Below are positions 33,180 through 44,646 of a stretch of 64,000 nt of DNA, in pieces (positions within the stretch are counted from its first letter, which is position 1; every line of letters starts with the position of its first letter). The position numbers and the translations under genes were made by a program. A model generated the notes under the pieces. It did not search any database. It was not told the origin of the DNA and saw nothing but the letters and a program-made list of their open reading frames with translations. This DNA is from Sorex araneus (Eukaryota > Chordata > Mammalia > Eulipotyphla > Soricidae), in assembly GCF_027595985.1 (NCBI RefSeq), contig NC_073303.1, forward strand, positions 323,573,679 through 323,637,678, written 5' to 3'.

Positions 33180-36100
33180 CTGAGGTAGCATGGGAAACAC
33201 ATTCTCAGATATGCACCAAACTCGGACTTCTCCTGCATGGTACTGGTAATGACTAATACAGAAATCATCAGACTCTACATCATCCGTATTTTACTAACAG
33301 ATGTGTAATGAATATGAAATATTCATAACAGCTGTGCCCAAGTAAAAGTGCAAGTTTCTAAACTAGTTTTTCATATTTCCTAAAAAAATTATCATCAGCT
33401 TGCATTAGTTCACTAAATAAACTACTAAATTTATGCTAGTCCCATAATTAATATCTTCTTTGTTGTTCATGATATTTGTTACTAATTGGTACTCATTAAT
33501 ATGTGAAAAAACACGCACTTTCTATTTTCTTACCTTTTTTACACTCATTCTAAACAATTTTTACATTAAATTACTATTTCTTCTTCAAAGTTCAAAAAAC
33601 ACAATGGTCTCTAATATTCTGTACTTGACACCCCCAATCTCCCCCCACTCTGAACACATACAACCTTCCCAGAACCAATACTAAAAGACATCCGGGGTTA
33701 TTCAGCGCTCAGATGTCTTTCCTGGCAGTGCCCGACATGCAGTGCTAAAGACAGAACCCAGGGCCTCCATGTGTAAAGCATGTACTCCAGTCCTTCACAT
33801 TATAATTTCCCTGGCCCAACATATGACCTTCTAGCATACTATCTCCACAGATCTTCTCAAATTCCTTCAACATGAATAAAAATGTTATCATGGAAGGTAG
33901 AACAGACTACAGATTAACACACTGATATTGAGGTGACTGCAAATAATTTAGAGGCAAATAATTTAGAGAATTCCACCTTAATAACACAACTTTCGCAATC
34001 TGCTGTCACAACAAAAAAATATGCATTTAACTCCATAAAACTTCCGTGACTGCCTTCAGTCTTCATTAAGGAAAATATATCCTAGAATACATTCATTGAA
34101 TGTTAAGAGAGGCATAGCAAGTAAAATGCAACACATTATTAAAATTTTGGGGAATGCCAAGTAGTCAGAGATCTCAAAAGAAAACTTTTAAGCAAGTACA
34201 AAGAATTGAATGTAGATAGATAATAAAACATCATAAAACTATAGTCAATCCTGGAAAAAATAATCAGTAATTGGACGCCACATTTTATAATGTAGAGCTA
34301 ATAATAATGAAAGAGAAAGAGCTAACATCTCAAAGAACATTAACTGGTATGGTCAAGGCCATGGTACCATCTGCCTCCAGCTATTAACATTCCAGCAAAA
34401 GGAATGAATGGCTCCAAGATCCCAACTCAAATGAAGATTCTTTGGGACATTTACTACAATATTTCCCAAAACAGACCTGTTCCCTTCAACTAAAGTGGTG
34501 ACTACTTCCAGTCTGCTCGAGGACAGTAGTAATGTCTGTTGTCCAGAAATAATTATTACTAATACCACCTTTTATTCTAAACTACAAGTTTCCTGGATTT
34601 CTAGGTCATCCAATCTATGATCCAAATGAGAATTATTTTCAACAAATGAGAATCATTTCCAAAAGACCACCCTCTAATGACAGGTCAAACAAAATTGTTT
34701 GGTGAACAAAATCATGGCTTCTTTAAACTGAACACCAGCACCCGGACTCAACCACTCCATTTCCAAAGCCGGCACCTTTCTCACCCTATAGAATGACCAT
34801 AAAATCTTAATTTATTTGCTTGTTACATACTAAGTACCAAGGTATCAGGTGTTGATATAGTCATGTTTTTTTTTCTGAGGACTGGCTCTTTTGGAGGCTG
34901 GGGGGAGGGGGCGGGCGGAGGTCACACACAGTAAAACTAACGAGCTATTCCTGGCCCTGTACTCGAGACCCCTAACAATGTCAGGGATCTACACAGGGTG
35001 GGTGCACTGCAAGGTAAGCACCTAAATCTCTATACTGACTCTCCAGACAAGGATCAACTCCGTAAGGGACCATTAATGGAATACAAGGCATTGCTCTGAA
35101 TCCTAAATAAGGCTGAATACAAAGCACAAATTGGGCCCCAGATGTAGCTCAGAACTGAGAGAGAGCACTTGCCTGCATCAACCCTGGTGCATTCATGTGT
35201 GCACAAACACTTATACAGGCCTTCCAAGAAAAATGGGCATTAAACCTGAAGCTGTTAGAAGCAATTCAGCTGAAAAATATGAGGAATAAAATTAGAAGGG
35301 CTGGGGTGTGTCTAAGTTTCTCTCCTCGACATGTCATGATCCCCTAGCAACACTGAACTGACCCCTGACAGCAAGTCAGCAAGCACACCTGGTACTGAAC
35401 TCAAAGCAAACAAAAAATTAAACTAAACTTTGTTTAAATTAGCAGTTTTTAAATAAAGGATCAAACAATGCCAAGGAATTCACTATGTAACTATTCTAAC
35501 TATAAATGAAAATATCTTATTTGTAATCTATGCTTTTAAAACTACACACTGGGGTTGGAGATACCACTCAGAAAATCCTTTCACAAAAAGGCCCCAAGAT
35601 CTAGCCCCTTAGAACCAGCGTGTGGCCCAGGTAGTTCCTAGGTTGTTGGGAAAGACCCCCCTCAATTTAATAATGTAATTCTCGGAAGACTGCTAATAAG
35701 GGAGTGCTAGGGATCTTCATCATAATGAATTCAAGCCAGGATTCAGTTTTACATTTTTTCAATATATACAAGCAAATTAACAAACTGCCTAGTCATACCA
35801 CTTTAATGCTCTAATTTCCTGGCATAGTAAGTCTCATACTAAAATAAAAACAAAGAGAAAAGTAATTTAAAATTCCATTTATGTATATTTTACAATTTTA
35901 TGTGTGGATGCTGGGGGGAAAACATCAAAGATACAATAGTTTTCATATTTGTTTTTACTCTGGGCCACACCCAGTCATGCTCCACGCTTACCCTTGACTC
36001 TACGCTCAGGGATCACTCCTAGCAGAGCTTGAGAAGACCCCATGGGGTACCAGGGATTGATCCCAGCTCAGCCACAAGCAAGAAAGCACCTGACCTCTGT

Positions 36101-37550
36101 ACAAGATTGCTCTGGCAAAATAGTACAGCTTTCAAAAGCATTTTTCTCAACCCTACTAGGTAATACTGAATTAGAAATGGCAAAATATAATTATCAACAG
36201 AGCCTTATTGTATGAATGACATACTGTAAAATAGGTATTCTTGCATATGTAAGATGTGATACTGGGGAACTGCAGAACAGGGAGAAACTCCCATCTTTGT
36301 CTTTTAGCAGTCTATAATGATCTCAATGTAAGTATATTTGTGAAAGTATTTGTATTTTTGGATTTTGTCTTTCAAAAAAAAAGTTCTTAGAATTATGGGG
36401 AGAGAAACTGGTTTTTGTTGTACGTGCAACAAACCGGTAATTTCCCTATTCTCATTTGCCTTTCATTCAGTTTCTAATAAAATACAAAACATTATTTTTG
36501 TGACTTTATTGAAAATTAGAAAATGAAAAGGCAGTTCTACTGCCACAGAGTTAGCTCAAAGGGCTTGTGCATGGGCAGTGGCCAGGGACCCATGTCTGGC
36601 AACACACAATTCCCTGAGCTTCACTGTCACCAGAACAACCCCCAAGCACTGTTACAGAAGTAGCCAGGCCTGGCATTGCCAGTTGTAACCTCAAAAACAA
36701 AACAGAGGGGTTCTCTATGTGTATACATACACAAACACAAACACACACATACCAAGGTTTCATTTTTTGTTACAACTGAAAAAGCAAAGCATGTATTTTG
36801 TACCATAATAAAAATATCCAGGTACTTTGGAGTTCTACATTTTCTATAAAAGTGTAAGATGCAACATAAAACTGATGCATGGATGAAAGAAAGTCACACT
36901 AATAACTACTAAGATGGTACTGGGTTTCTGCCAAGCTGCCCTCAATTTAAATTTTCACAAAAACTGTCAAATTTGCAGGTTAGTAATGCCAAAAGAATAA
37001 GTCTAAGTAGTACTAGTCAGTATTTCCAGAACTGTGTTTTACAGAACACTAGTCTAAGAAAATTTATTACATTACTTTAAGAGTTACTGTGTAAAACATT
37101 TTCCTTTATCATGGCCTATATATGCCAATATGCATCATGCTTATTCACTGAGAAACAGTATTACTTTTATGATTGTTCCAAGTCCATTTGACCACAGAAG
37201 CCCTTCAACCCCAGTACACTTCTGGAAAGTCTTATTTAAAGCAGCTTCTGGGGTGGGGGGAAGGAGAGGGACAACACAGAATACTCCCAGGCAGTGCAGA
37301 GGGCCCAAAGCCCTTTCTCAAGGATACTCTAACCACCTGTGTGAACTAGACAAGGAGAATATAGTGCTTCACGGTTTCCCAGGAACAAATCCAGCAGTGT
37401 CAAGGAGATGGGGAGATCCTCAAGGTAATGGGGATCAAACAAGAAGATTTCCACATGCAAACTAGCCTTTGAGTCACTTTCTGGAAACTTTATCTCTCAA
37501 TTTAACATGATTATTAATCAAATCCAGTTCTACCTAGGTTATGTGATTTT

Positions 37551-37584
37551 TTTGTGTGATATATTTTGATATATATCACACAAA
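37551..37584. repeat. Perfect 14-bp inverted repeat with 6-base loop
   Basis: TTTGTGTGATATAT (37551-37564), loop TTTGAT, ATATATCACACAAA (37571-37584). Every arm base pairs. It can form a strong intronic RNA or DNA hairpin; function unknown. Confidence 0.97.
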
Positions 37585-38361
37585 TAAATATGTGTGATAA
37601 ATACTCATTGATGTCCAAAACTTGAAATTTGAGTTCAAACAACTAAGTGCATCAATCAGAGACAATAGCACAGCCAAGCTCCCTGCTGTTCTCCATGAGT
37701 CCATCTGCTGTAAACCCAGGTATGCGGGACTTGTGACCGAAATCTCCAGGCTCACAGGGCGTTGGGAATGGTCGTTGGGAAATCACCCAAAAGGATTACT
37801 GGACAGTTTTTACATGTAGTTGCATGGTTCCCCCAGGGGCAGCAGTAACAAGCTGTAAGCACAGTGCCAAGAATGAATTCCCACCCTCAGCCCACACTAG
37901 GTATGACACCCAACCTAAATAAAGCAACCAAAATATGACACCCAACCTAGTTAGCTATGTAAGTCCCTGGAACAGAAACAGTACTTTACCTAGCTCAGAG
38001 TGACCATCCATTCTTTTAAGGAAATTTTGCGTTTGTATATATTTTTATCTTCAAGCCCATCATAAAATGCAACCATCACCACAAGAAACAAGAGTATTTG
38101 CCATTCTATTATGTGCTGCTGCCATGATTTTAGAATTAAAATTTTATCTTCTGAAGTACCTTCAAATAACAGCCAAGATCTATTCTAATATTAGCTTACA
38201 GAATAATTTCACAGAAATTCTAACAAAGCTGAAAATCACTGTTTTACCCCAATGAACAAATTATGCTCCTTAATACCAACTACCACTGAAATGTTCACTT
38301 GTTTCTTGAAATGGTGATTCCAAGTCCGGGCCAAAAAAAAAAAACAAAAATTGCCATTATT

Positions 38362-38606
38362 AGCACTGTAGCACTGTCCACCCGTTATTCATCGATTTGC
38401 TTGAGCGGGTACCACAACAAATTGTGAGACTTCTTGTTACAGTTTTTGGCATATCAAATACGTCACAGGTAGCTTGCCAGGCTTTGCCGTGCTGGCGAGA
38501 TACTCTCAGTAACTTGCCAGGCTCTCGGAGAGGGACGGAGGAATCGAACCCAGGTTGGCCTTGTGCAAGGCAAACACCCTACCCGCTGTGCTATCACTAC
38601 TGCTCA
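38362..38606 (-). mobile_element. SOR-like SINE, body type B
   Basis: Minus-strand type B (CATCGATTTGCTTGAGCGGG, TTTTTGGCATATCAAATACG, GAATCGAACCCAGGTTGGCC). It has a short internal deletion after GCGGGTACCA relative to the copies at 2962 and 56262. Confidence 0.93.
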
Positions 38607-39092
38607 ATATTACATATCAAGAAAATTAACTGACCTCTACTAAGGTCAGTTAATAGATTTAGATTTAGAACACAAGAACCAACCTGAAAAGGCCTACCGG
38701 CTAATATGAATACCTAAAGTATCTAGAAGGAATTGAAACACATTTGTTTAGGTCTGTGCATTCATTAACAAAATGGAAGAGAGAGGGAGAACAGCTGCAT
38801 GTCACACCTGAGAGACCTGTGACCAAATCGGTTTTTAAACCTATGACAAGATCCAAGCATCTATCCTGTCTATAAACTTTAACATGCAAGATGGTAAGTT
38901 TTTCCCTACACTTTATAACTAATGTAAAAAAGTAGGAGTCACGGAGGACTTAAAACTGTTATTTTCTAAATTTCAACCTTATGGACATCCTGAGCTGTTG
39001 GTTAGTTCTACCTATGCATTATAGGCAGCTGAACAACAAGCCTGACCGCTGCCCTGTTAGCTGAAGAACCAGAAAGATTTCAAGATGTCACT

Positions 39093-39127
39093 ACACACAC
39101 ACACACACACACGCGCGCGAGCGCGCC
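39093..39127. repeat. (AC)n running into (CG)n
   Basis: About 20 bases of AC followed by CGCGCGCGAGCGCGC. Almost uninterrupted purine-pyrimidine alternation, a sequence type prone to left-handed Z-DNA. Confidence 0.93.
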
Positions 39128-39640
39128 GAGATACACTCTGCACTCTGTTGACCCATGGCCTCCCTGAATAAAGAAATCATCGCCTACCTCCAAACAGGAC
39201 AGTGGGGAAAGTGTCTGCCATGCCTGGGCCAACCTGGACTTGATTCCTGGCACCATATATGGTCTCTGCCAAGCATGCCAAGACTAAACCCTGAGCACAG
39301 CTGGGTGTGGTCCAAAACTCAAAACAAACCCAACAATCTTGCCTCTTCTCCAACAAAGATAAACCTAGATTTAATATAGCCTCTAAAAGACAATAATAAT
39401 AAATCTCAAAGACAGAGAAACGTAAAATACACATCTATACAGTAAAGAAGATTTTAAGACAAACCCGATTTCCTTAATAAATAATTTCTAAGAGAAAAAC
39501 AAATATTAAAGATTTAGAAAGTATCTCTTCGATAAACAGGACAGAAACCTATTTTGGTCTCAAACCAAAATAAAAAAAAAATCTAGTAACATTTGTTAAT
39601 ATACTTGAGAATTGGCTACTAAGAATACCAGCTGCCTGGT

Positions 39641-39677
39641 ACACACACACACACATACACACACACACACACACACC
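39641..39677. repeat. (AC)n microsatellite
   Basis: About 37 bases of AC with one T interruption (ACACATACAC). Confidence 0.95.
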
Positions 39678-41214
39678 CCAAGCTTTAGCTTTTAAAGGCT
39701 TAATAATAATAGTCATTGGACTTTTTCTCCATTTCAAAAAAGGAAATGAACTACATAATTAGTAATTGTTAAAACACATCACAACTGTTTAGAGGGGACC
39801 CAGGATGTAGCTCAGCGGTACTTGCTTTACATATGTGAGCCCCTGGAGTTGACGCCCAGTACTAACTTTTGGGGGAACCATACAAATGGCTCAAAAGCCT
39901 GGGGCACACGCTTGGCATTCAGGCGCTCAGGGCTTGATCGCTGGCACTGCATAATCCCATCATCAAGCACCACAGAACAACCCTCAAGCACACAGCAAGG
40001 AGCAGTCCTGAGCACCACCACCAGGTTTAGGAAATAAACAGTAAATGAAGGAAAAGAAGCCTGATCACTAATAATATTATCACAAATCTAAAAATTTTAA
40101 TTGGTGAAAATACATTCTGTGGCTGATTCAGTCAGGTTCAGAATATTCTCTGGAGTGCTAGGGCCTCAATAAGCAAGATGTGGTTCTACTGGAGTCATAC
40201 TCCTATTCCGTCTCTGCAGCACTTTAAATTAAATTCAAAGAAGGCGAGGGAGATGGCTCACTGAGTACATATTCTGTATTAGGGAAGCCCTGGCACCTCG
40301 TGGGCTGCTGAACACCACCAAGAGCTACCTCAACGAATGACCCCTGAGTACCTACCGCACCCAGAGTAGCCCCCAAGGACTGCAGGTGTGGTCCAAAAGC
40401 CAAATATAAAAACAAAGTTATTCAACAGATCTAAATTCCTAATATCTGGTTCAAAAAAGCTTACAAAACCCAAGTGGTGTTGCTCATCTTCATAATTAAG
40501 AAATCTGAGTGAGATCCAGAACCACTTTCTTGAATTACTCTTAGCTGGACATATATGTAGGTAAATCTGACTAGGCCGTCACAGTCATATAATTTGGGTC
40601 AACCTCAGGCTGTTTCCAAAGTAGTGAGAGGTGCTCTTAATCAGCAGTATCAAATACGTGGGTTAGAGCATTTTTCTAATAAAATCTCAAACTCTGCCAC
40701 AGAACAAAAGCCCGTTAAAAAAATCAGGTCTGTTTATTAAATGGCTGTGAAAAAAACAGCATTAACACTCAAAAGTAAGAAAATATCCAAATGTACTTTT
40801 AGAGTGAATCATTCCTTATTCACACTAAATTCTGGAATGAATCCAAAGAAAATGAAAACATTTTATCAAGGAGATATCTGTTATCCCCACATTGAAAGCA
40901 CAGTCTACAACAGTCAAGACATAATTTAAATGGAAAATACTGAGATATGTAATAGAATATAATAGAATATTACTCAATATGGACAAACTGTAAAGGTTTT
41001 ATACTAAGGAAAATACGTGAGACATAGACACTGCCTGACTCACTTTTCTAAGGAGGAGGAAAAAAAGAGTAAGATCAGATTTCTGGCTGCAAAAGGCAGG
41101 AGTTGGGAGCAGAAATTCCCAGTTATAAAATAGCTAATTATTAAAATTAAAAGCATATTTGATAACTACAAATTATGGCATATCTACCCAAAAAAAAAAA
41201 ATAAGAACGTAAAT

Positions 41215-41389
41215 GGGGCTGGAGTGATAGCAGAGCGGGTAGGGCGTTTGCCTTGAACGCGGCGAACCCGGGTTCAAATCCCAGCATCCCATATGGTCCC
41301 TTGAGCACCGCCAGGGGTAATTCCTGAGTGCATGAGCCAGGAATGACCCCTGTGCATCACCAGGTGTGACCCCCAAAAAAGAAAAAAAA
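41215..41389 (+). mobile_element. SOR-like SINE, body type A
   Basis: GGGGCTGGAGTGATAGCAGA, CGAACCCGGGTTCAAATCCC, GCATGAGCCAGGAATGACCC, A-rich tail. It is the CATGAGCC variant subfamily. Confidence 0.95.
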
Positions 41390-41802
41390 ATATGGCACAT
41401 CTGAAGGTGTTAAAGACACTAAAAGTTACCATAAGACAAAATATTCTTCTTTTGTTGTACATCTTTAGAATGGATGTTAACTTATTGTGATCATCAGATC
41501 AAAATAAAGTGAGTCAACATTTTCTTCATTCTAGCAACGGCTATATCATCTCTCAGCTTTTTGGCAGTCTAGACAAAGAGACTCCAAGTGGAAAGCAGAA
41601 ATAAGCCACAGAAAATTCCAAATAAAGACACCTATATTTTTTTATGGTAAATATAGCCCAAAAACTTTAAGACATTAAAATATAATAATATATAATACAC
41701 AATTTGGTCAACATCTAAGTGGGATAAGATAGATTTTCATTTTAATTTATCCTGAGTGAACAACTGACCACATTTATTTTTTAGTCGGCAAGGTTACTTT
41801 TC

Positions 41803-41943
41803 TTTTTTTTCCTTTTTTTGGCTTTTTGGGTGACAACAGCGATGCTCAGGGGTTAGTCCTGGCTCTGCACTCAGGAATCACTTCTGGCAGTGCTCAGGGG
41901 ACCATATGGCATGCCAGGGACCAAACCTGGGTCAGCCGTGTGC
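41803..41943 (-). mobile_element. SOR-like SINE, type A, 5'-truncated, with target duplication
   Basis: AAGGTTACTTTTC (about 41790) and AAGGTTATTTTTC (41944) flank it. The copy runs from the T-rich tail to CAGCCGTGTGC, losing the A-box half of the head, so it is dead for pol III transcription. Truncation with a duplication indicates incomplete reverse transcription. Confidence 0.9.
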
Positions 41944-42701
41944 AAGGTTATTTTTCAATAAAGGCTAGATCAAGAAATTTATGACAGATTGTGACAAATA
42001 ATCTAATGCAGCCATATGTTGAGATAAAAAAAAATAGCCTATTAACCTATTCAGAAGTCAGATTTAAATTTGCATTTCAGAATGGAAAAAAAGAAAAATG
42101 ACCAAAATCCATTGAGTCAATTTCTCAAAGACACATGTCCCTTAGTCCATTCCCCAAATTATGCCTGCCTCCTACTAATCAAAAAGCAACATGAAAATTA
42201 CTTCGTTACTAATGAATAAAATCAGGCAAAATTTTAATCCAAATCAAGAGACGAAGCAAAATATCTTTTGTTTTTTGTGCTGCCAGGGATTGAACCTACA
42301 TTTCACACATGAGAGTCATGAACTTTACCAGTCACAGTCCCAATCCTGTAAAATAAATCTCCTTATCCCTAGACTACTCTTACTAGTGGCTAAAAAAGCA
42401 GTTTCTGTGGCTACTTGATTGTCTTTATATACTTATGTCTTGTTCTGAAAAGAAACGAAGGTGATTTAAGTGGCAGAAACTTGGTAGAGTCAAATTCTCC
42501 ATCATAGTGCTTGAATCAAACTTTTTCCCTTCAATGAACAAAATGTTAAAAAATTTTAAAGCATGCTGTTAAAAATTGAATAGAAGTTTTAAAAAGTAAT
42601 ATGAAACATCACTCTACAAATGCCATTATTAGAAATAGAATTAATCTCTCATAGTAACTGGGAGCTGTAAGTTTCCAATTTTCTTAAACTTTCCTACTTA
42701 C

Positions 42702-42782
42702 CAATTTATCGTTTTCACTGGGCAGTTCAAAAACACATCTCAATTTAGAATCCATTAATTCATCAGGTTTTGCCTCTTTCCA
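42702..42782 (-). CDS. VAPA: VAPA exon 4: end of MSP domain
   Basis: An 81 bp, 27-codon exon in phase 0 at both ends. It encodes [20 protein letters not shown] and ends PSENDKL, the last strand of the MSP domain plus the start of the linker. The acceptor is TTTTAG at 42783-42788 and the donor is TTG|GTAAGTAGG. The exon can join in frame either to the 132 bp alternative exon or directly to exon 5, because all three boundaries are phase 0. The residues LPSEN replace what I recall as MPNEN in human VAPA, a conservative change at the domain edge. Confidence 0.96.
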
Positions 42783-43117
42783 CTAAAACAAACAAAACCC
42801 AAACATGAGACACAAGAAGCATGACCCTGGAAACAGGTTATCTCAGTGGACAGGTTATCACAGTCGCTGCACTCAGATCAGTGGGAGATACAGGCACAAT
42901 CAGCCAGCCATAACAGAAACGTGGAATATTGAAAATTCATATAATTTTCCTTTCAGTAGCAGTAGATCTAAATCATTTCTGAAGTAACACTTTTCAAGAT
43001 CCTTTAAGATCTGTAATGAACACTTATTTTTAAATTTTAATAATTAGGTTTCTCAAACAAGAACTAAACAGCTTAAACCACATTCCTCAAAATATACTCT
43101 GTTCAACTTTTACTTAC
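42783..43117 (-). other. VAPA: VAPA intron 3 (short)
   Basis: Only 335 bases, with GTAAGTA donor and TTTTAG acceptor, and free of recognisable repeats. It joins the two exons that complete the FFAT-binding domain. Confidence 0.95.
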
Positions 43118-43221
43118 CACAGCTTCCATATCTGTAATGTTTGGTGGAGCAAAAATTGTCTGTACCATAAACTTGTGTTTACTCTTTTCATTGGGATCAT
43201 AGTCAAAAGGTTGAAGCATTA
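43118..43221 (-). CDS. VAPA: VAPA exon 3: FFAT-binding part of MSP domain
   Basis: This 104 bp exon begins with TA, completing a Val codon, and ends in phase 0 after GTG. It encodes [20 protein letters not shown] and continues to DMEAV. The Lys and Met of HKFMVQ fall at positions 94 and 96. These are the VAPA residues whose substitution abolishes FFAT-motif binding (established for VAP proteins), so ligand binding should be intact. The acceptor has a strong pyrimidine tract followed by ACTCAG, and the donor is the near-consensus GTG|GTAAGTA. The stretch [10 protein letters not shown] differs from the human form I recall at one or two residues, consistent with an orthologue. Confidence 0.97.
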
Positions 43222-44090
43222 CTGAGTAAGAAAAAAAAAAAGATTACATTGTCTTCTGTGTTTGTATGCTCTTATTCCTATTACCTATTCACTAATTTGC
43301 AAAATAAAGCAAGCCAGGAAGGGTTTAAGAAACAAAATATTGGAGAATTTACATCAAGGATCCAGTATCAACTTTATGGTTTTCCATTTTTTTTCCCTTC
43401 TTGTTTTCTGACTTTCTGATCTATCGTTAACTCCTAATAACGCAGAAAATAAACAAAGGCAATTTACAAAATGAGACTATGGTTGTCCCCTTAAGTCTTG
43501 AGGACATCTTCAAAACTTGTCAAACATTAGCTATTATAATGGCCTATGAGCTTGGATGATACTGTCTTTTCAAACTGTTATATAAAATGTTTCTGTAATC
43601 ATTGTAGATAAACCCAGTTATAATAAAATTGTAAAATGATATTGAGTTAGTATTATAACAGCTCTTAAAATCAGTTAACAAGAATTTAAAGAAGAAAAGC
43701 TAAGCAACAGAGTTTCAATAGACATTTAACTTTGACATTAAACTCCAGCTTTTCTAAGAGTTTGAGTTGCCATTTATTTGGGAAGTTTACTAATGAGAGC
43801 TGACTTCAAGGATCTGAGTGCACGCTTTACATGCAGAAGACCTAGCCCTGGTTGCCCCCTCTAGCCGCCCCCTCAACCCCAAAGCACAGAAGCAGGAATA
43901 GTCTCTCTGTGCCACCAGGTGTGGTCCCAAAACAACCTCTTCAAGAAGAGAACAGTTTATCAATTTTTTAAAACTGATTCCAACAAAGTATACTAAGAAA
44001 TCAGTCTCACAATTTCCAAAATTCTTCTAACACTCTTATAGTTATATTCAATTTTTTCTAACATTTATGATTTTCAATAGCCTGTAAAAA

Positions 44091-44273
44091 AATTTTTTGG
44101 GTATTTTTGGGGGGAGGGGTCACACCGGCGATGCACAGGGGTTACTCCTGGCTCATGCACTCAGGAACTACTCCTGGCGGTGCTTGGGGGACCATATGGG
44201 ATGCTGGGAATCGAACCTGGGTCGGCCACGTGCAAGGCAGATGCCCTACCCGCTGTGCTATCACTCCAGCCCC
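44091..44273 (-). mobile_element. SOR-like SINE, body type A, with target duplication
   Basis: Near-consensus minus-strand copy (GGGGTTACTCCTGGCTCATG, GGGAATCGAACCTGGGTCGG, GCTATCACTCCAGCCCC), flanked by TAGCCTGTAAA and TAGCTTGTAAA. Confidence 0.95.
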
Positions 44274-44461
44274 TAGCTTGTAAAGATTTTTAAAAGGGTT
44301 GCAACAAGTGATAAGTCATGTTAAATTACACAAATCTTAAGAAGTTTTAAGAAATAAACTGGCAATTACAGAAAATATATGTAATAGAAATAATTTCCCT
44401 AATATTAGTATTATTCCTAAAATCTCTAAAATATACAGACACACTTAAGCATAAATACTTT

Positions 44462-44646
44462 CTTTTTTTTGTTTGCTTTTTGGGTCACACCTGGAAATGT
44501 TCAGCAGATATTCCTGGCTCTGCACTCAGGAGTTACTACTGGTGGGGGGAGAGGGCGTGCACATACGTGATACCAGGAATCTAACCCAGGTTTGGCAGCA
44601 TGCACGGTAAATAACCTTCCTGCTGTACTATCACTCTGGCCCCACC
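44462..44646 (-). mobile_element. SOR-like SINE, body type A, with target duplication
   Basis: Flanked by CATAAATACTTT (44450) and CATAAACACTTT (44647). Body GGGTCACACCTGGAAATGTT, head ATCTAACCCAGG and CTATCACTCTGGCCCC. Older than its neighbour at 44091. Confidence 0.92.

Larger units (their letters stand above)
33180..42701 (-). other. VAPA: VAPA intron between exon 4 and alternative exon
   Basis: About 9.5 kb. Mostly degenerate SINEs: 33693-33797 (-), 34918-35045 (-), 35130-35190 (+), 35298-35410 (+), 35953-36118 (-, clearer), 36540-36700 (+), 39195-39320 (+), 39800-40040 (+), 40242-40410 (+), 42273-42345 (-). Clearer copies are listed separately. A tandem GCAAATAATTTAGA doublet lies at about 33940-33968. 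A possible old relative of the L1 5' region lies near 37640-37830. No further exon is apparent. Confidence 0.85.
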
